Below are positions 27,401 through 35,819 of a DNA stretch of 64,000 bases, one piece after another. The stretch lies in the NCBI RefSeq assembly GCF_006715785.1, contig NZ_VFNX01000002.1:310001-374000 (forward strand), written 5' to 3'. Numbering within the stretch: position 1 is the stretch's first letter; every line of letters starts with the position of its first letter. Under the pieces are notes generated by a model. It had not been told where the DNA came from and did not search any database. It saw only the letters and a list, made by a program, of their open reading frames with translations. The translations under genes were made by a program, and so were the position numbers. Source of the stretch: Streptomyces puniciscabiei (GTDB taxonomy: Bacteria > Actinomycetota > Actinomycetes > Streptomycetales > Streptomycetaceae).

Positions 27401-27855
27401 CCGATGCCGGTCTGCTCGTCGTCGTGGCTGAATCCCGCGGACGTGTTGCCGAGGTCGCCCGACAGCGTGCCGGTCACCGGCAGGACGGGCAGGTCGCCCG
27501 CGACGCCGCAGCCGGGTCCCGAGACGTGGGTGAGACTGAAGCCGGAGATCTTGTCGTCGTTGTACTCGTAGCCGCCGCCGGAGGGGCGGTCGGGCGTCGT
27601 GTCGGGACCCCACTGCACCATGCCGGCCGGCATGTCGGGGCCGGGGAAGGTGTCCACCTCTCCCGACGTGCCGATGAGCGGGTTCACGAGGGACGCGGGG
27701 TCTTTCACCAACGCCGGTGTTGCGGCACTCGCGCCATAGGCGTCCCCGATCGCCGGGAGCGGGAGCGCGGCGATTCCCAGGACGCAGATCACGGCCAAGC
27801 GTTGACGGAGTCTTTTTCGGTTACGTGGCGCGGCTGAACGTCGGGGTCGGACCAT
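24427..27855 (-). CDS. Secreted GH92 alpha-1,2-mannosidase
   Basis: The 1142-residue protein is a glycoside hydrolase family 92 enzyme, which removes mannose from alpha-mannosides with calcium help. It has a basic signal peptide (RLAVICVLGIAALPLPAIGD), the GH92 beta-sandwich start (NPLIGTSGEVDTFPGPDMPA), the catalytic (alpha/alpha)6 barrel with SGWDTYRSQTQLMAM, NEPSVEIPWEYDYTGEPW and GNDDLGAMSSWYVWSELGMY, followed by an NEW3-like domain (about 905-985) and a further C-terminal beta domain ending TGTDHLFAYGFGQ. A low-complexity Ser/Pro/Gly insert (about 315-350) sits inside the N-terminal domain. ATG 27855 has GGAGG seven bases upstream. The large palindrome at 27921-27974 probably controls it. 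Confidence 0.92.
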   Translation of the reverse strand: MVRPRRSAAPRNRKRLRQRLAVICVLGIAALPLPAIGDAYGASAATPALVKDPASLVNPLIGTSGEVDTFPGPDMPAGMVQWGPDTTPDRPSGGGYEYNDDKISGFSLTHVSGPGCGVAGDLPVLPVTGTLSGDLGNTSAGFSHDDEQTGIGYYKVTDAAGVTTRLTDTTRAGLGTFTFPAGKQANLLFKLSGGATQVDGTRVQVVNKKEISGSIDSGHFCGANNRYTLHFDIKFDQPFSSSGTWVGSTINPGETSLTAGRARQNLQARPSKPLKERHFTVPAAPSPTVHGSGGKSSGTPSPASSAGAVPRTSRAGGSAASTSAEPPTTGANGMYLTFDTSANPTVRAKVGISYTSDAGAADNLSTEIRNWDFDAVEQANHTAWNTVLNKIRIGGGSTDQQVQFYTALYHALLHPNVFSDANGQYMGMDNQIHKLAKGQQAQYANYSGWDTYRSQTQLMAMVEPKVTSDVVTSMLNGYDQTGLLPKWASNNGESYVMVGDPAAGIITDAYAFGARSFDTDKALAALQHEATVPNNDRPGESVRDAKGYLPLDENDYGCCNFYGPVSTQLEYDSADYALAAFAKSLGKTDVYTKFATRAQDWMNVFNPQTGYMQAKNKDGQFAGGFTPGTSNGFVEGTSAQYTPMVPFNLRQLIQARGGDKAYSSYLDGLLDNITDPGNTNANLSNEPSVEIPWEYDYTGEPWKTQEAVRAAQQKLYFNAPVGSFGNDDLGAMSSWYVWSELGMYPETPGTDTLALGSPAFPLAEVTYAGGKTVRIDAPQAAPDAPYVQSLDVKGKEWNTSWLTYQQFKGADTVDFTLGTQPDKSWASDPSAVPPSDTTGGDRVLAATGPSSDGLVLQPGASGDATLDLTNLGSKDATVDWKATAPSGVTLDTSSGSLKVPASGSAEAKVHVTAGTSEGTFPVTFALTDHSTGSALSGAALRVAVAKAGELWPYATNEGIYPDGTTFSGGFDSGGWAFSQNALSAAGVTSGSTVTVDGISYTWPTVKSGQLDNLEMAGQTIPMPAGTSGASLGLLGTAANAPTDGSGVSGTVTVTYTDGTTSKATVGFSDWTLNAGTSKPRPGDTTAVTTGYRNTGSGGRDGVKTYVFATKVPLDASKQVASITLPVTGSTGTDHLFAYGFGQ

Positions 27856-27920
27856 CGGTTGCCTCCGCAGCGGTTCGTGCTTCGCACAGGTGCTGACGTG
27901 CCGAGGGACGGGGACGTCAG

Positions 27921-27974
27921 TGCATGGCAACGTTGTCTGACCGCCGACGGGCGGCCTGACAACGTTGCCATGCA
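27921..27974. promoter_or_regulatory. Large inverted repeat carrying two AACGTT operators upstream of GH92
   Basis: TGCATGGCAACGTTGTC (27921-27937) recurs as its exact reverse complement at 27958-27974; a shorter CCGCC/GGCGG pair lies between. Each 17-bp arm contains GGCAACGTTGTC, itself nearly palindromic around AACGTT, the pattern of LacI/GalR-family operators in actinobacteria. It sits 66 bases before the GH92 start. Two operators 37 bp apart could allow looping or cooperative binding by a sugar-responsive repressor. The cognate LacI gene is not in the window. Confidence 0.65.
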
Positions 27975-28236
27975 CGAGTGTCGAGTGAAACGCGTGGGCT
28001 TACGGTGTGTCAACGAGGTCAACGCAGCTTTCTGACTGCGAAGTTCACCATCGGGCGCGCTTCACACCTCGCCGCCACGGTCCCCGGGCGTTCCCGGCCC
28101 CCGGTCCTTGACGGAGGGCGTCCCGAGAACTTCCTTGATTTCACCCGCGGTTACGCACGGCTCAGCACGAGAGGTGGCTTCCTCGCAGGTAACTGCCTTG
28201 CGTTGCAAAAGTGACAGGCAACTCGCAGGGTTGCGT

Positions 28237-29014
28237 TCCTCGTCCGGACTCATCGATGGTGCGGGCGTGTTTGGCGTGGGGGGAGCTGGGGGAGGTGTCG
28301 CTGACTTCGCAGGTCGGGGATCGGTCGCGGATCAAGCGCGGCCGAAAGGGCGGGGCACCGTAGCGGACGGCGTTGGCGACGAGTTCGGCGGTGAAGGCGG
28401 TTTCCTCGTCGACGGACCACGCCCGCAGCCGGCGGCGTACCGCTGCGCGCGCGAGCGGTCCGGCTTCGGGCCCGGCCGGCAAGGGCAGCGTGAGGACCTG
28501 GTCCGCGGGCAGTGCCTCGGTGCGCGCGAGCAGCATCAGTGCCTCGCCCGGCCGGTTGTCGTCGGTGAGTGCGTACGCGATCGTGTCGCACAGGTCGGCC
28601 GGCGGCCGGTTCGCGCCTTCGCTCAGGAGGGCATGCAGCGGCGCGGACGGCGCGAGGACCTTCTCGGCCAGCGGGGAGGTGACTTATCGCCAGGGTGCTG
28701 CCTGCGGGAAGGTCGACCGTGGTCGCGGGGAACGGGGCATTGCCGGTGCCGGCGAGCAGGGGTCCTGCGGGCACGGACAGCGTGGCCGAGCTGCCGTCGG
28801 CGGACACCACGACAGGTTCGCAGAGCACGGAGCCGGCGTCATCGACCCGCGCCCGACGCCACTGCTCATCGGCCGCGGCCTCCCTCGCAAGAGCAGCGAC
28901 GCCCTGACTGACGCCTTCTTCCGCGGCCCACCCGAACATCTCCTGCGCAGGACGGCTCCACTCCGTCACCCGGCCGCCCTCGTCCACGCGCATGATCAGG
29001 TCACCACTGGCCAT
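28237..29014 (-). pseudogene. Decayed PAS / SpoIIE phosphatase / HATPase regulator
   Basis: From 29014 the frame reads DLIMRVDEGGRVTEWSRPAQ (PAS domain) and passes without a phosphatase core to PAGPLLAGTGNAPFPATTVD and LPAGSTLAIS, the end of an SpoIIE PP2C domain. After a frameshift near 28690 the piece LLARTEALPADQVLTLPLPA leads to ELVANAVRYG and RPRLIRDRSPTCEVSD, an anti-sigma-like HATPase domain, which stops resembling the family after DESGRG near 28237. Most of the phosphatase and the ATPase end are lost. Intact homologues are multi-domain regulators of anti-anti-sigma factors. Confidence 0.7.
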
Positions 29015-29192
29015 CGGCACCACACCTCCCGCCCATCCATGCCCGTCCGGACCGACCGTGGTGCCGTTCGGCCGTGAGTAGCCGCCGATCGGCGCAAGCG
29101 GTGCGGCGGGGTCGCTCGAGCCCGGTGGCTGCCGCCGGAGGAGGGGGACCTGGTCCAGCTGTCGCACGCGTGTCGTCCAGGCTGGGGTGAGG

Positions 29193-30101
29193 TCATCTCC
29201 CAACGGCCGCTGCCGCCTGCTCTCGAAGGGACTGGATCAGCGTCGGCACCGCGGGGTGGTCGCGACGGCGCAGCACGGCAACGCCGATGTGCCGGGTCGG
29301 GGCCGGCGGAGTGATGGGAACGGACCGCAGCCCCGGCAGCTGTGGGGCCAGCGCGATGGAGGGGATCAGTGAGACGCCCACGCCCGCGGCGACGAGGGAG
29401 CGGGCGAAGAAGTAGTCGGTCGTGGTGCCGCGTACCTCGGGGGCGAAACCGGCGTGCTCGGCATAACGGCGCAGGTACGCCTCGGTCTTGAGGCAGCCGA
29501 GCACCCAGGGCTCGTCCGCCAGCTCGGCGATGCCGAGTGCCTGGCGGTCGGCCAGGGGGTGCGCCTCGGGAAGGACGGCGTGCAGGGGGTCCTCCATCAG
29601 CGCGGTCCACTCCACGTCGGAGCTCCGGCCCGGCCGGACGGGCAGCGGCCCGTCGAAGTGGTAGGCGAGCGCGACATCCACGGCACCCTGCCGGACCAGG
29701 GGCAGGCTGTCCTCGGGCTCGGCCTCCCTGACGTGGGCCACGAGGTCGGGATGGGCGGCCGTCATGCGGGCGAGGGCGCCGGGCAGCAGGAGCCGGCCGC
29801 CGCTGGTGAACGTGGCGAGGGTCAACTGGGTACGGCCGGTGCCCAACCGCTCGACCTGCTGCTTGGCGTTCGCGAGCTCCGCGGCGACCGACTCCGCCGC
29901 GCCCACCATGATCCGGCCCGCCTGAGTGAGGGTCACCCCTCGGGTACTGCGTTCCACGACCCGTGCGCCGAGGCTGCGTTCCAGGGCCGCGACGTGCTGG
30001 GAGACGGCGGAGGGGGTGAGGCGCAGGGCGGCCGCCGCCCGGTTGAAACTGCCATGCTCCGCCACAGTCCGCAGGACGCGGAGCCGCTGCACATCGATCA
30101 A
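29193..30101 (-). CDS. LysR-family transcriptional regulator
   Basis: The 302-residue protein has a LysR winged HTH at residues 1-60 (GSFNRAAAALRLTPSAVSQH) and a periplasmic-binding-like effector domain. TTG 30101 is the start, with AAGGA six bases before it. It is transcribed away from the NAD-dependent reductase at 30172; such divergent pairs usually have the LysR protein controlling the neighbour from the shared 70-base intergenic space. Confidence 0.9.
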   Translation of the reverse strand: MIDVQRLRVLRTVAEHGSFNRAAAALRLTPSAVSQHVAALERSLGARVVERSTRGVTLTQAGRIMVGAAESVAAELANAKQQVERLGTGRTQLTLATFTSGGRLLLPGALARMTAAHPDLVAHVREAEPEDSLPLVRQGAVDVALAYHFDGPLPVRPGRSSDVEWTALMEDPLHAVLPEAHPLADRQALGIAELADEPWVLGCLKTEAYLRRYAEHAGFAPEVRGTTTDYFFARSLVAAGVGVSLIPSIALAPQLPGLRSVPITPPAPTRHIGVAVLRRRDHPAVPTLIQSLREQAAAAVGR

Positions 30102-30171
30102 CAGTTTTCCTTAATACGCATCCACCAACTCGGCACTTCTGCTGGTGACTTTAGGCATCAAGGATGAGTGC

Positions 30172-31113
30172 ATGCAAAGCATCTGCGTCATCGGCGGAAA
30201 CCGGTACTTCGGAAAGCTCCTGGTCCAGCGCCTTCAGGCAGCCGGACACCAGGTCACTGTCATCAACCGCGGCTCGACCGTGCCGCCCGACGGGGTCGAG
30301 CACCTCGTCGTCGACCGGGACGACGAGGCCTCCCTCACCGCCGCCCTCGCCTCCCGGACCTTCGATGTCGTCGTCGACCAGGTCTGCTACACACCGGTGC
30401 AGGCCGCCATCGCCGCCCGCGCCTTCCAGGGCCGCACCCGCCGGTACGTCATGACGTCCACCATCGAGGTCTACGACCCGTCAACCGCCGCGCTGCCCTT
30501 GATCCCGCTCGGCACACCGGTGCCGGAAGAGACCGTGGACCCCGCCACGTGGCGAGTGAGCACGGATCTGCCCTGGCACCACGACGCCTACCTGGAAACG
30601 CACTACGCCGAGGGCAAGCGACAGGCGGAGGCCGCCCTCACCCGGCACGGCGGGTTCGCGTTCGCCGCCGTACGCAGCGCGCACGTACTCGGTGGCGGTG
30701 CGCAGGAGTTCACCGGCCGGCTGGCGCACTACGTCGAGCGCATCAGCCAGGGCACGCCGCTCATCGTGCACCCCTCGGTGCTGCCCACCGTCTTCATCCA
30801 CTACGAGGAGCTGGCCGACCTGCTGCACTGGGCGGCCACGGACACCGACTTCACCGGCCCGGTGAACGCCTGCTCGGACGGCCTGCTCGACGTACGCGAT
30901 CTGAGTGACGTGATCGCCGACCGGACCGGCCGAGAGCCGGTGTACCGGGTCGCCGCCCCGGGCGAGGCGGCTTCCCCCTTCTCCTTCGACCGCCACTACG
31001 CCATGAGCAACGCCCGCGCGAAGGATCTCGGCTTCACCTTCTCCCGCACCGCCGACTGGCTGCCGGGCGCCGTGGCCGAAGCCCTCGCCGTGTCCGCCAC
31101 CCCGGCACTCTGA
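30172..31113 (+). CDS. NAD-dependent epimerase/reductase (extended SDR)
   Basis: The 313-residue protein starts MQSICVIGGNRYFGKLLVQR, a Rossmann nucleotide-binding motif (GGNRYFG) typical of the atypical extended SDR group also seen in RNA-binding CSP41-like proteins. A YAEGK near residue 145 supplies a YxxxK-type catalytic pair. ATG 30172 has AAGGATGAG upstream; the longer frame from 30145 is rejected. It is divergent from the LysR gene and followed 29 bases later by an aldo/keto reductase, so the pair probably forms a LysR-controlled operon acting on one carbonyl substrate. Confidence 0.8.
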   Translation: MQSICVIGGNRYFGKLLVQRLQAAGHQVTVINRGSTVPPDGVEHLVVDRDDEASLTAALASRTFDVVVDQVCYTPVQAAIAARAFQGRTRRYVMTSTIEVYDPSTAALPLIPLGTPVPEETVDPATWRVSTDLPWHHDAYLETHYAEGKRQAEAALTRHGGFAFAAVRSAHVLGGGAQEFTGRLAHYVERISQGTPLIVHPSVLPTVFIHYEELADLLHWAATDTDFTGPVNACSDGLLDVRDLSDVIADRTGREPVYRVAAPGEAASPFSFDRHYAMSNARAKDLGFTFSRTADWLPGAVAEALAVSATPAL

Positions 31114-31142
31114 CCGCCACCGACACCGGAGAATTGACGCAT

Positions 31143-32033
31143 ATGAAGTACCGCCCCCTGGGGAGCACCACGGTCAGCGCGATCGGCCTGGGGGCCATGC
31201 CCCTGTCCATCGAGCACCGCCCGGACGAGGAACGAGCCGTCGCAACCATCCACGCCGCCCTCGACGCCGGTGTCACCCTCATCGACACCGCCGACAGCTA
31301 CCACTGGCACGCCGACGAGCGCGGGCACAACGAACTGCTCATCGCCCGCGCCCTGGCCCGCTACGGCGGCGACACCTCCCACGTCCTCGTCGCCACCAAG
31401 GGGGGCCGGGGCCGTACCGGCGACGGCGGCTGGACCGTCACCGGTACCCCCGCCCATCTCAAGCGCGCCGCCGAGGCCTCCCTCCAGCGCCTGGGTGTGG
31501 ACACCATCGGCCTGTACCAGCTGCACAAGCCCGACCCGGACGTGCCCTGGGCCGAATCGGTCGGCGCGCTGCGCGAACTCGTCGACGCCGGCACCATCCG
31601 GGCCGCAGGTATCTCGAATGTGACCACCGGTCAGATTCTTGAGGCCCATGCCATCCTCGGTGGCGCGCTGGTCTCCGTGCAGAACCAGTACTCCCCCGCC
31701 GTGCACGACACCGGGCCCGAGCTGGCGCTGTGCACCCGACTCGGCCTGGCCTTCCTGCCCTGGAGCCCGTTGGGCGGCATCTCCCGCAGTTCCCTGGACG
31801 GCCCGTCCGGCCCGACCTCCGCAGGCACCGCCTTTCACCGCATCGCTGCCCAACGCGGCGTCAGCCCGCAGCAGATCGCCCTGGTCTGGCTGCTGACCCG
31901 CTCCCCCAGGGTCATCCCGGTACCGGGAGCCAGCCGTCCGGCCTCGATCCAGGACTCCGCCAAGGCCACGGAGATCGAGCTCCAGCCGGCGGAGCTGGCG
32001 GAACTGGATGCCGCACTGCCCGGCCCGGCGTGA
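31143..32033 (+). CDS. Aldo/keto reductase
   Basis: The 296-residue NADPH-dependent oxidoreductase begins MKYRPLGSTTVSAIGLGAMP. It has the catalytic-pocket strand GVTLIDTADSYH, LYQLHKPDPDVPW and the cofactor site IPVPGASRPASIQDS. It is a (beta/alpha)8 barrel of normal family length. Start ATG 31143 lies about ten bases after GGAG. Probably co-transcribed with the upstream reductase. Confidence 0.88.
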   Translation: MKYRPLGSTTVSAIGLGAMPLSIEHRPDEERAVATIHAALDAGVTLIDTADSYHWHADERGHNELLIARALARYGGDTSHVLVATKGGRGRTGDGGWTVTGTPAHLKRAAEASLQRLGVDTIGLYQLHKPDPDVPWAESVGALRELVDAGTIRAAGISNVTTGQILEAHAILGGALVSVQNQYSPAVHDTGPELALCTRLGLAFLPWSPLGGISRSSLDGPSGPTSAGTAFHRIAAQRGVSPQQIALVWLLTRSPRVIPVPGASRPASIQDSAKATEIELQPAELAELDAALPGPA

Positions 32034-32100
32034 CACGGTGTCAGTGCTGCGGGCACCATTCGAAGAGCAGGATGGTCACGTCGTCGCGCAACTGGTTGCG

Positions 32101-33246
32101 CTAGTAGCCGAGGATGGCGTGGATGAGCAGCCGCAGCGCCTCGGCCGGGCGCTGTCCGGCGGCGGAGGAGCGGATGATGAAGTCGGTGAACCGGTCGAGA
32201 CCGAACTCCGCACCGTCCGCGTCGCGAGCCTCCACGACGCCGTCGGTGTAGAGAAGGACGCAGTCCCCCGGTTCCAGTGTCGTCTCGTGCACCTGCCTGG
32301 CTCCCGGGGTGAGCTGGACGGCCAGGCCGATCGGCGGCTGCGGAGGGCTGTCCAGCGCCCCCTCCAGCACGCGCTCGGCACGGATCAGCAGTGGCGCCGG
32401 ATGACCGCAATTGACCCAGTGCAGCACCCCGGTTTCCGCGTCGAGCCGGCACAGCACACCTGTGCAGAAATGGTCGGGCAGCCACAGGGCGAGCGCCTGG
32501 TCGACGGCGCCGACGACGTCAGCGAGGCTGCCACCGCCGCGGCGTGCGTTGCGCGCGGCCGCCATGGCGACCGACGTGGTCAGACCTGAGGTCAGATCGT
32601 GCCCCATGGAGTCGAGGATCATGGTGTGCAGCACATTCTTGACCACCGAGTGGTCGAAGGCGTCGCCGGCGATGTCGTACGCCGGTTCCAGCACCGCGGT
32701 CGAGACGCACCTTCTGCTGCCGATGGTGCGGGGCGGGAGGAAGGCGCGCAGCATCTCGGCGGGCAGCCCCATGACCGCGGTGCGGGTGCGGGCGGCGAGC
32801 CAGTCGCTGTAGGCACGCTTGGAGGTGATCAGCATGGCCAGCATATGGGCCAGCATCCGACTGCGGCGCAGCCACACCTCGTCGAGGGAGCCGGTCCGCA
32901 CCCCCAGCACGCCCAGCCGCTCCGCGCCGTCGATCAGAGGCACCCAGACGGTCGGGCCGTCGTCGGCCTCGGCCACCCGCGGGCAGACCGTGCGGTATGC
33001 CCAGCCGGCCTGCGAGCCCTCCACCGGCAGCGGCTCCAGGGCCTCGTCGAGCGGGATGAGCAGCCATTGCTGCAGGTCGACGAGGTAGATCAGCGCCGTC
33101 TCCAGGCCGAGGGCCGCGGCACACCGGTTCGCCAGGCCGGGCAGTTCGACGGGCAGGGCCGTCTGTGCCTCGACGATCAGCTCCGCCAGCCGATTCTCGT
33201 CGATGGCGGTGTCGGCACCGGCGGACGCGTGCGGTGGGTCCGGCAC
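32101..33246 (-). CDS. GAF-PP2C (SpoIIE-type) phosphatase, cut by an in-frame TAG
   Basis: The 381-residue product has a GAF-like sensor (about 20-135) and a PP2C/SpoIIE domain with YDIAGDAFDHSVV, MILDSMGHDLTS and CVLLYTDGVVEARD. Translation ends at a TAG (32103-32101) after LLIHAILGY. Directly behind, in the same frame, the sequence continues RNQLRDDVTILLFEW and stops at 32041. That continuation is the last conserved PP2C strand with the metal-binding Asp pair, so the TAG removes a needed active-site element. A single C-to-T change (CAG to TAG) would explain it. GTG 33246 has AAGGGGTGA upstream. Without readthrough the phosphatase is probably inactive. Confidence 0.8.
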   Translation of the reverse strand: MPDPPHASAGADTAIDENRLAELIVEAQTALPVELPGLANRCAAALGLETALIYLVDLQQWLLIPLDEALEPLPVEGSQAGWAYRTVCPRVAEADDGPTVWVPLIDGAERLGVLGVRTGSLDEVWLRRSRMLAHMLAMLITSKRAYSDWLAARTRTAVMGLPAEMLRAFLPPRTIGSRRCVSTAVLEPAYDIAGDAFDHSVVKNVLHTMILDSMGHDLTSGLTTSVAMAAARNARRGGGSLADVVGAVDQALALWLPDHFCTGVLCRLDAETGVLHWVNCGHPAPLLIRAERVLEGALDSPPQPPIGLAVQLTPGARQVHETTLEPGDCVLLYTDGVVEARDADGAEFGLDRFTDFIIRSSAAGQRPAEALRLLIHAILGY

Positions 33247-33552
33247 GGGATCACCCCTTCCGTGCCCAGTCTCACACCGATCCCGGCCTCTCTCACGTCA
33301 GGCATGATCGCGCGGGTGCGGTCGCGGCGAGGGCGGTGTCGCCCCGCGGGAGCGCTCGACATACCTGCCGGACCGGGCGCCACGGCCCATGTGCCCGGCG
33401 TGAACCTGGCCCTGAAACGCGGCGGATGAGCGGTCCCGGAGTGTTCCCGTCGCGCGCAAGTCCGTGGTGTGCGACAGCTTCGGTGGCCGTCCTGTCGGGC
33501 GGCTTCGGTGGCGGTCCCGTGCGGCGGCTACGATCGCGGTCCCGTGCGGCGG
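33247..33552. other. Intergenic stretch with imperfect direct repeats
   Basis: No gene is seen. Near 33500-33555 the motif GCGGTCCCGTGCGGCGG occurs twice about 26 bases apart, and GGCTTCGGTGG-like words recur just before, so the end of the next reverse-strand gene is followed by a short degenerate repeat tract. Confidence 0.4.
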
Positions 33553-34710
33553 TCAGGAGAGGGACGACCTCCTGCGCCTGCCGACCAGCAGCACTGCGGC
33601 CACGGCGCCCAGAGCGATGGCTCCGATGCCCGAACCCAGCCACACGGTGGTGGGCAGCCCCTTGGGACGGTCATCGCGAGTGGGGCCCTGGCTGACGGTG
33701 AGGTAGCTGGTCTTCTTCACGCGTCCGCGGTGGCTGACGACGGTGACGGGGTACGCGCCGGGGGCCAGGCCGGGCTTGATCCGCGCCGGGCCCCAGAAGA
33801 TCGGGTCATCGCCCTCGTGGCCCTTGACCAGGTCGAACTCCAGCTTGGCCGGGGAACGGAACGCCGGGGAGGTCGCGGTCATGTACCCCTCCTCCCCGGG
33901 GTCCGGATGCGCGTCCTGCCACCTGACATACACCGTCCGTCCCGCCGCGGTCCTGAAGCCCTTGTCCCGGGCACTGAGCACATACCCCTCCTTCCCGAAG
34001 AACGCCGGGCCCCTGGCCTGGCCCAGATAGTCGTCGTCGCCCGGGCGGGCCGAGCGGACGTTCAGCCGGGTCCGGGCCTTCCGCCTCCCGTCCGCGTCGG
34101 TCACCCACACGAGGTACGACCCGTCGCGGAGGTTCGGCCGCACCGGCACGCCAAGGGCCTTGAACGTACGGGTGTTGTTCCAGGAATGCTTGTCGTATGC
34201 GAGGCGCACGGGGGACGCGAACGCCGTGGAATGGGCCGTGAAGGACGTGCCGGTCTCTCCGGGGAACAGGTCGTCGAAGAACAGACTCACCTTGGTACCC
34301 GGGCGTCCCGCGCCGCCCTCCACTTCGATGGACGGACGCCTCGGCGGCATGACGACGATCGTGTCACGGGCGACGACCTTGCCTCCGGCCCTGACGACGA
34401 GCGGATACGATCCGGGCTTGGCCGACATGGGAATCTGCGCCTTCACGCCCTCCCCGACGGTGTCCTTCGCCGGGTCGTCCAACCGGACCGGGGCCGCGAG
34501 GACCGGGGATTCGGCCACCAGACGCACGCCCGGCTTCCGTTCGTAGTTGAGCAGATTGATCCCGATGGCCTCACCGGGACGCGGGCCCGCAAACGCCTGA
34601 CTGATCCTCGGAGGGTCTTCGCCGGCCGCGGCCGACCCCGTCAGGCCCCCACAACTCAGCACCCCGCCACATACACCGACGGCCACCACCCGCTGCCAGC
34701 TCGCCCTCAT
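33553..34710 (-). CDS. Secreted, membrane-anchored protein with Ig-like repeats
   Basis: The 385-residue protein has a signal peptide (VVAVGVCGGVLSCGGLTGSA), three or four beta-sandwich units of about 85 residues that each mix VRLDDPAK/VRLAYD-type strands with PGSYPLVVRAGGK or DGSYLVWVTDADG motifs, and a C-terminal helix WLGSGIGAIALGAVAAVLLV followed by RRRR, a stop-transfer anchor. It should display its domains outside the cell. ATG 34710 follows GAGAGGGGGC; a GTG 15 bases upstream is less likely. Function unknown; adhesion or wall interaction is plausible. Confidence 0.75.
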   Translation of the reverse strand: MRASWQRVVAVGVCGGVLSCGGLTGSAAAGEDPPRISQAFAGPRPGEAIGINLLNYERKPGVRLVAESPVLAAPVRLDDPAKDTVGEGVKAQIPMSAKPGSYPLVVRAGGKVVARDTIVVMPPRRPSIEVEGGAGRPGTKVSLFFDDLFPGETGTSFTAHSTAFASPVRLAYDKHSWNNTRTFKALGVPVRPNLRDGSYLVWVTDADGRRKARTRLNVRSARPGDDDYLGQARGPAFFGKEGYVLSARDKGFRTAAGRTVYVRWQDAHPDPGEEGYMTATSPAFRSPAKLEFDLVKGHEGDDPIFWGPARIKPGLAPGAYPVTVVSHRGRVKKTSYLTVSQGPTRDDRPKGLPTTVWLGSGIGAIALGAVAAVLLVGRRRRSSLS

Positions 34711-34916
34711 GGCGCCCCCTCTCACTCGAAGAGGAAGAGGGAAAGACCGGCCCGACGGTTGGTCAAGCGGCCCAGGCTGGTGTCACGAGGTCTCATGAAG
34801 CGGTATCAGATCGGATCCCCGCGTGAAAGGCCCGGGCGGCCTGGCGCCATGCGGCACCGGAGGAGCGGTTCTCCCGCTCTTCCCTTGGGCGTGTGCCCGT
34901 TCCGTACCCTGGCGGC

Positions 34917-35819
34917 ATGCGTATGCGCCCCACTCTGAGCTGGACACCTACCGAGGACCTGCCGCCGGGCACCACGGATCTGGCGCCGGTCGCCGATGCG
35001 CTGCGCACCGGCGGTGCGCTGGTACTCAGCGGGGCGGGCATCTCCACGGATTCGGGCATCCCCGACTACCGGGGCGTGGGCGGGAGCCTGAGCCGGCACA
35101 CTCCGATGACCTACCAGGACTTCACCGCGAGCGCGCAGGCCCGGCGCCGGTACTGGGCGCGCAGTCACCTCGGCTGGCGCACCTTCCACCGCGCCGTCCC
35201 CAACGCCGGGCACCGCGCCGTGGCCGCGTTCGGGCGGCACGGCCTGCTGTCGGGTGTGATCACCCAGAACGTCGACGGCCTGCATCAAGCCGCGGGCAGC
35301 GAGGGCGTCGTGGAGCTCCACGGAAGCCTCGACCGGGTCGTCTGCCTCACCTGCGGTGCCTTCAGCCCGCGCCGCGCACTCGCCCGGCGGCTGGCGGAGG
35401 CCAATCCGGGCTTCGCCCCGGTGGCCGCAGGCATCAATCCGGACGGTGACGCCGACCTCACCGACGAACAGGTCGGGGACTTCCACGTGGTGTCCTGCGC
35501 GATCTGCGGCGGCATCCTCAAACCGGACGTGGTGTTCTTCGGCGAAGCCGTTCCGCCGCGGCGGGTGGAGCACTGCCGCCGGCTGGTCCGTGAGGCGGCC
35601 TCGCTGCTGGTCCTGGGCTCCTCGTTGACGGTGATGTCCGGTCTCCGGTTCGTCCGCCAGGCGGCTCAGGCCGGGAAGCCGGTGTTGATCGTCAATCGGG
35701 ACCCGACCCGCGGCGACCGGCACGCCGTCACCCGGGTCGCGCTCCCTCTGGGACCAGCGCTCACGAGCGTGGCCGACCAGTTGGGCATCACTGTTGAGGG
35801 CGAGGCAGCGCCCAGGTGA
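34917..35819 (+). CDS. Sirtuin (NAD-dependent protein deacylase)
   Basis: The 300-residue protein is a Sir2-class enzyme: GAGIS at residues 39-43, QNVDGLH at 117-123, catalytic H135 in ELHGS, and zinc cysteines at 143/146 and 194/197. It removes acyl groups from lysines using NAD. ATG 34917 is used; ATG 34923 is an alternative. The stop codon lies inside a 19-bp tandem duplication (35802-35839). Confidence 0.92.
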   Translation: MRMRPTLSWTPTEDLPPGTTDLAPVADALRTGGALVLSGAGISTDSGIPDYRGVGGSLSRHTPMTYQDFTASAQARRRYWARSHLGWRTFHRAVPNAGHRAVAAFGRHGLLSGVITQNVDGLHQAAGSEGVVELHGSLDRVVCLTCGAFSPRRALARRLAEANPGFAPVAAGINPDGDADLTDEQVGDFHVVSCAICGGILKPDVVFFGEAVPPRRVEHCRRLVREAASLLVLGSSLTVMSGLRFVRQAAQAGKPVLIVNRDPTRGDRHAVTRVALPLGPALTSVADQLGITVEGEAAPR

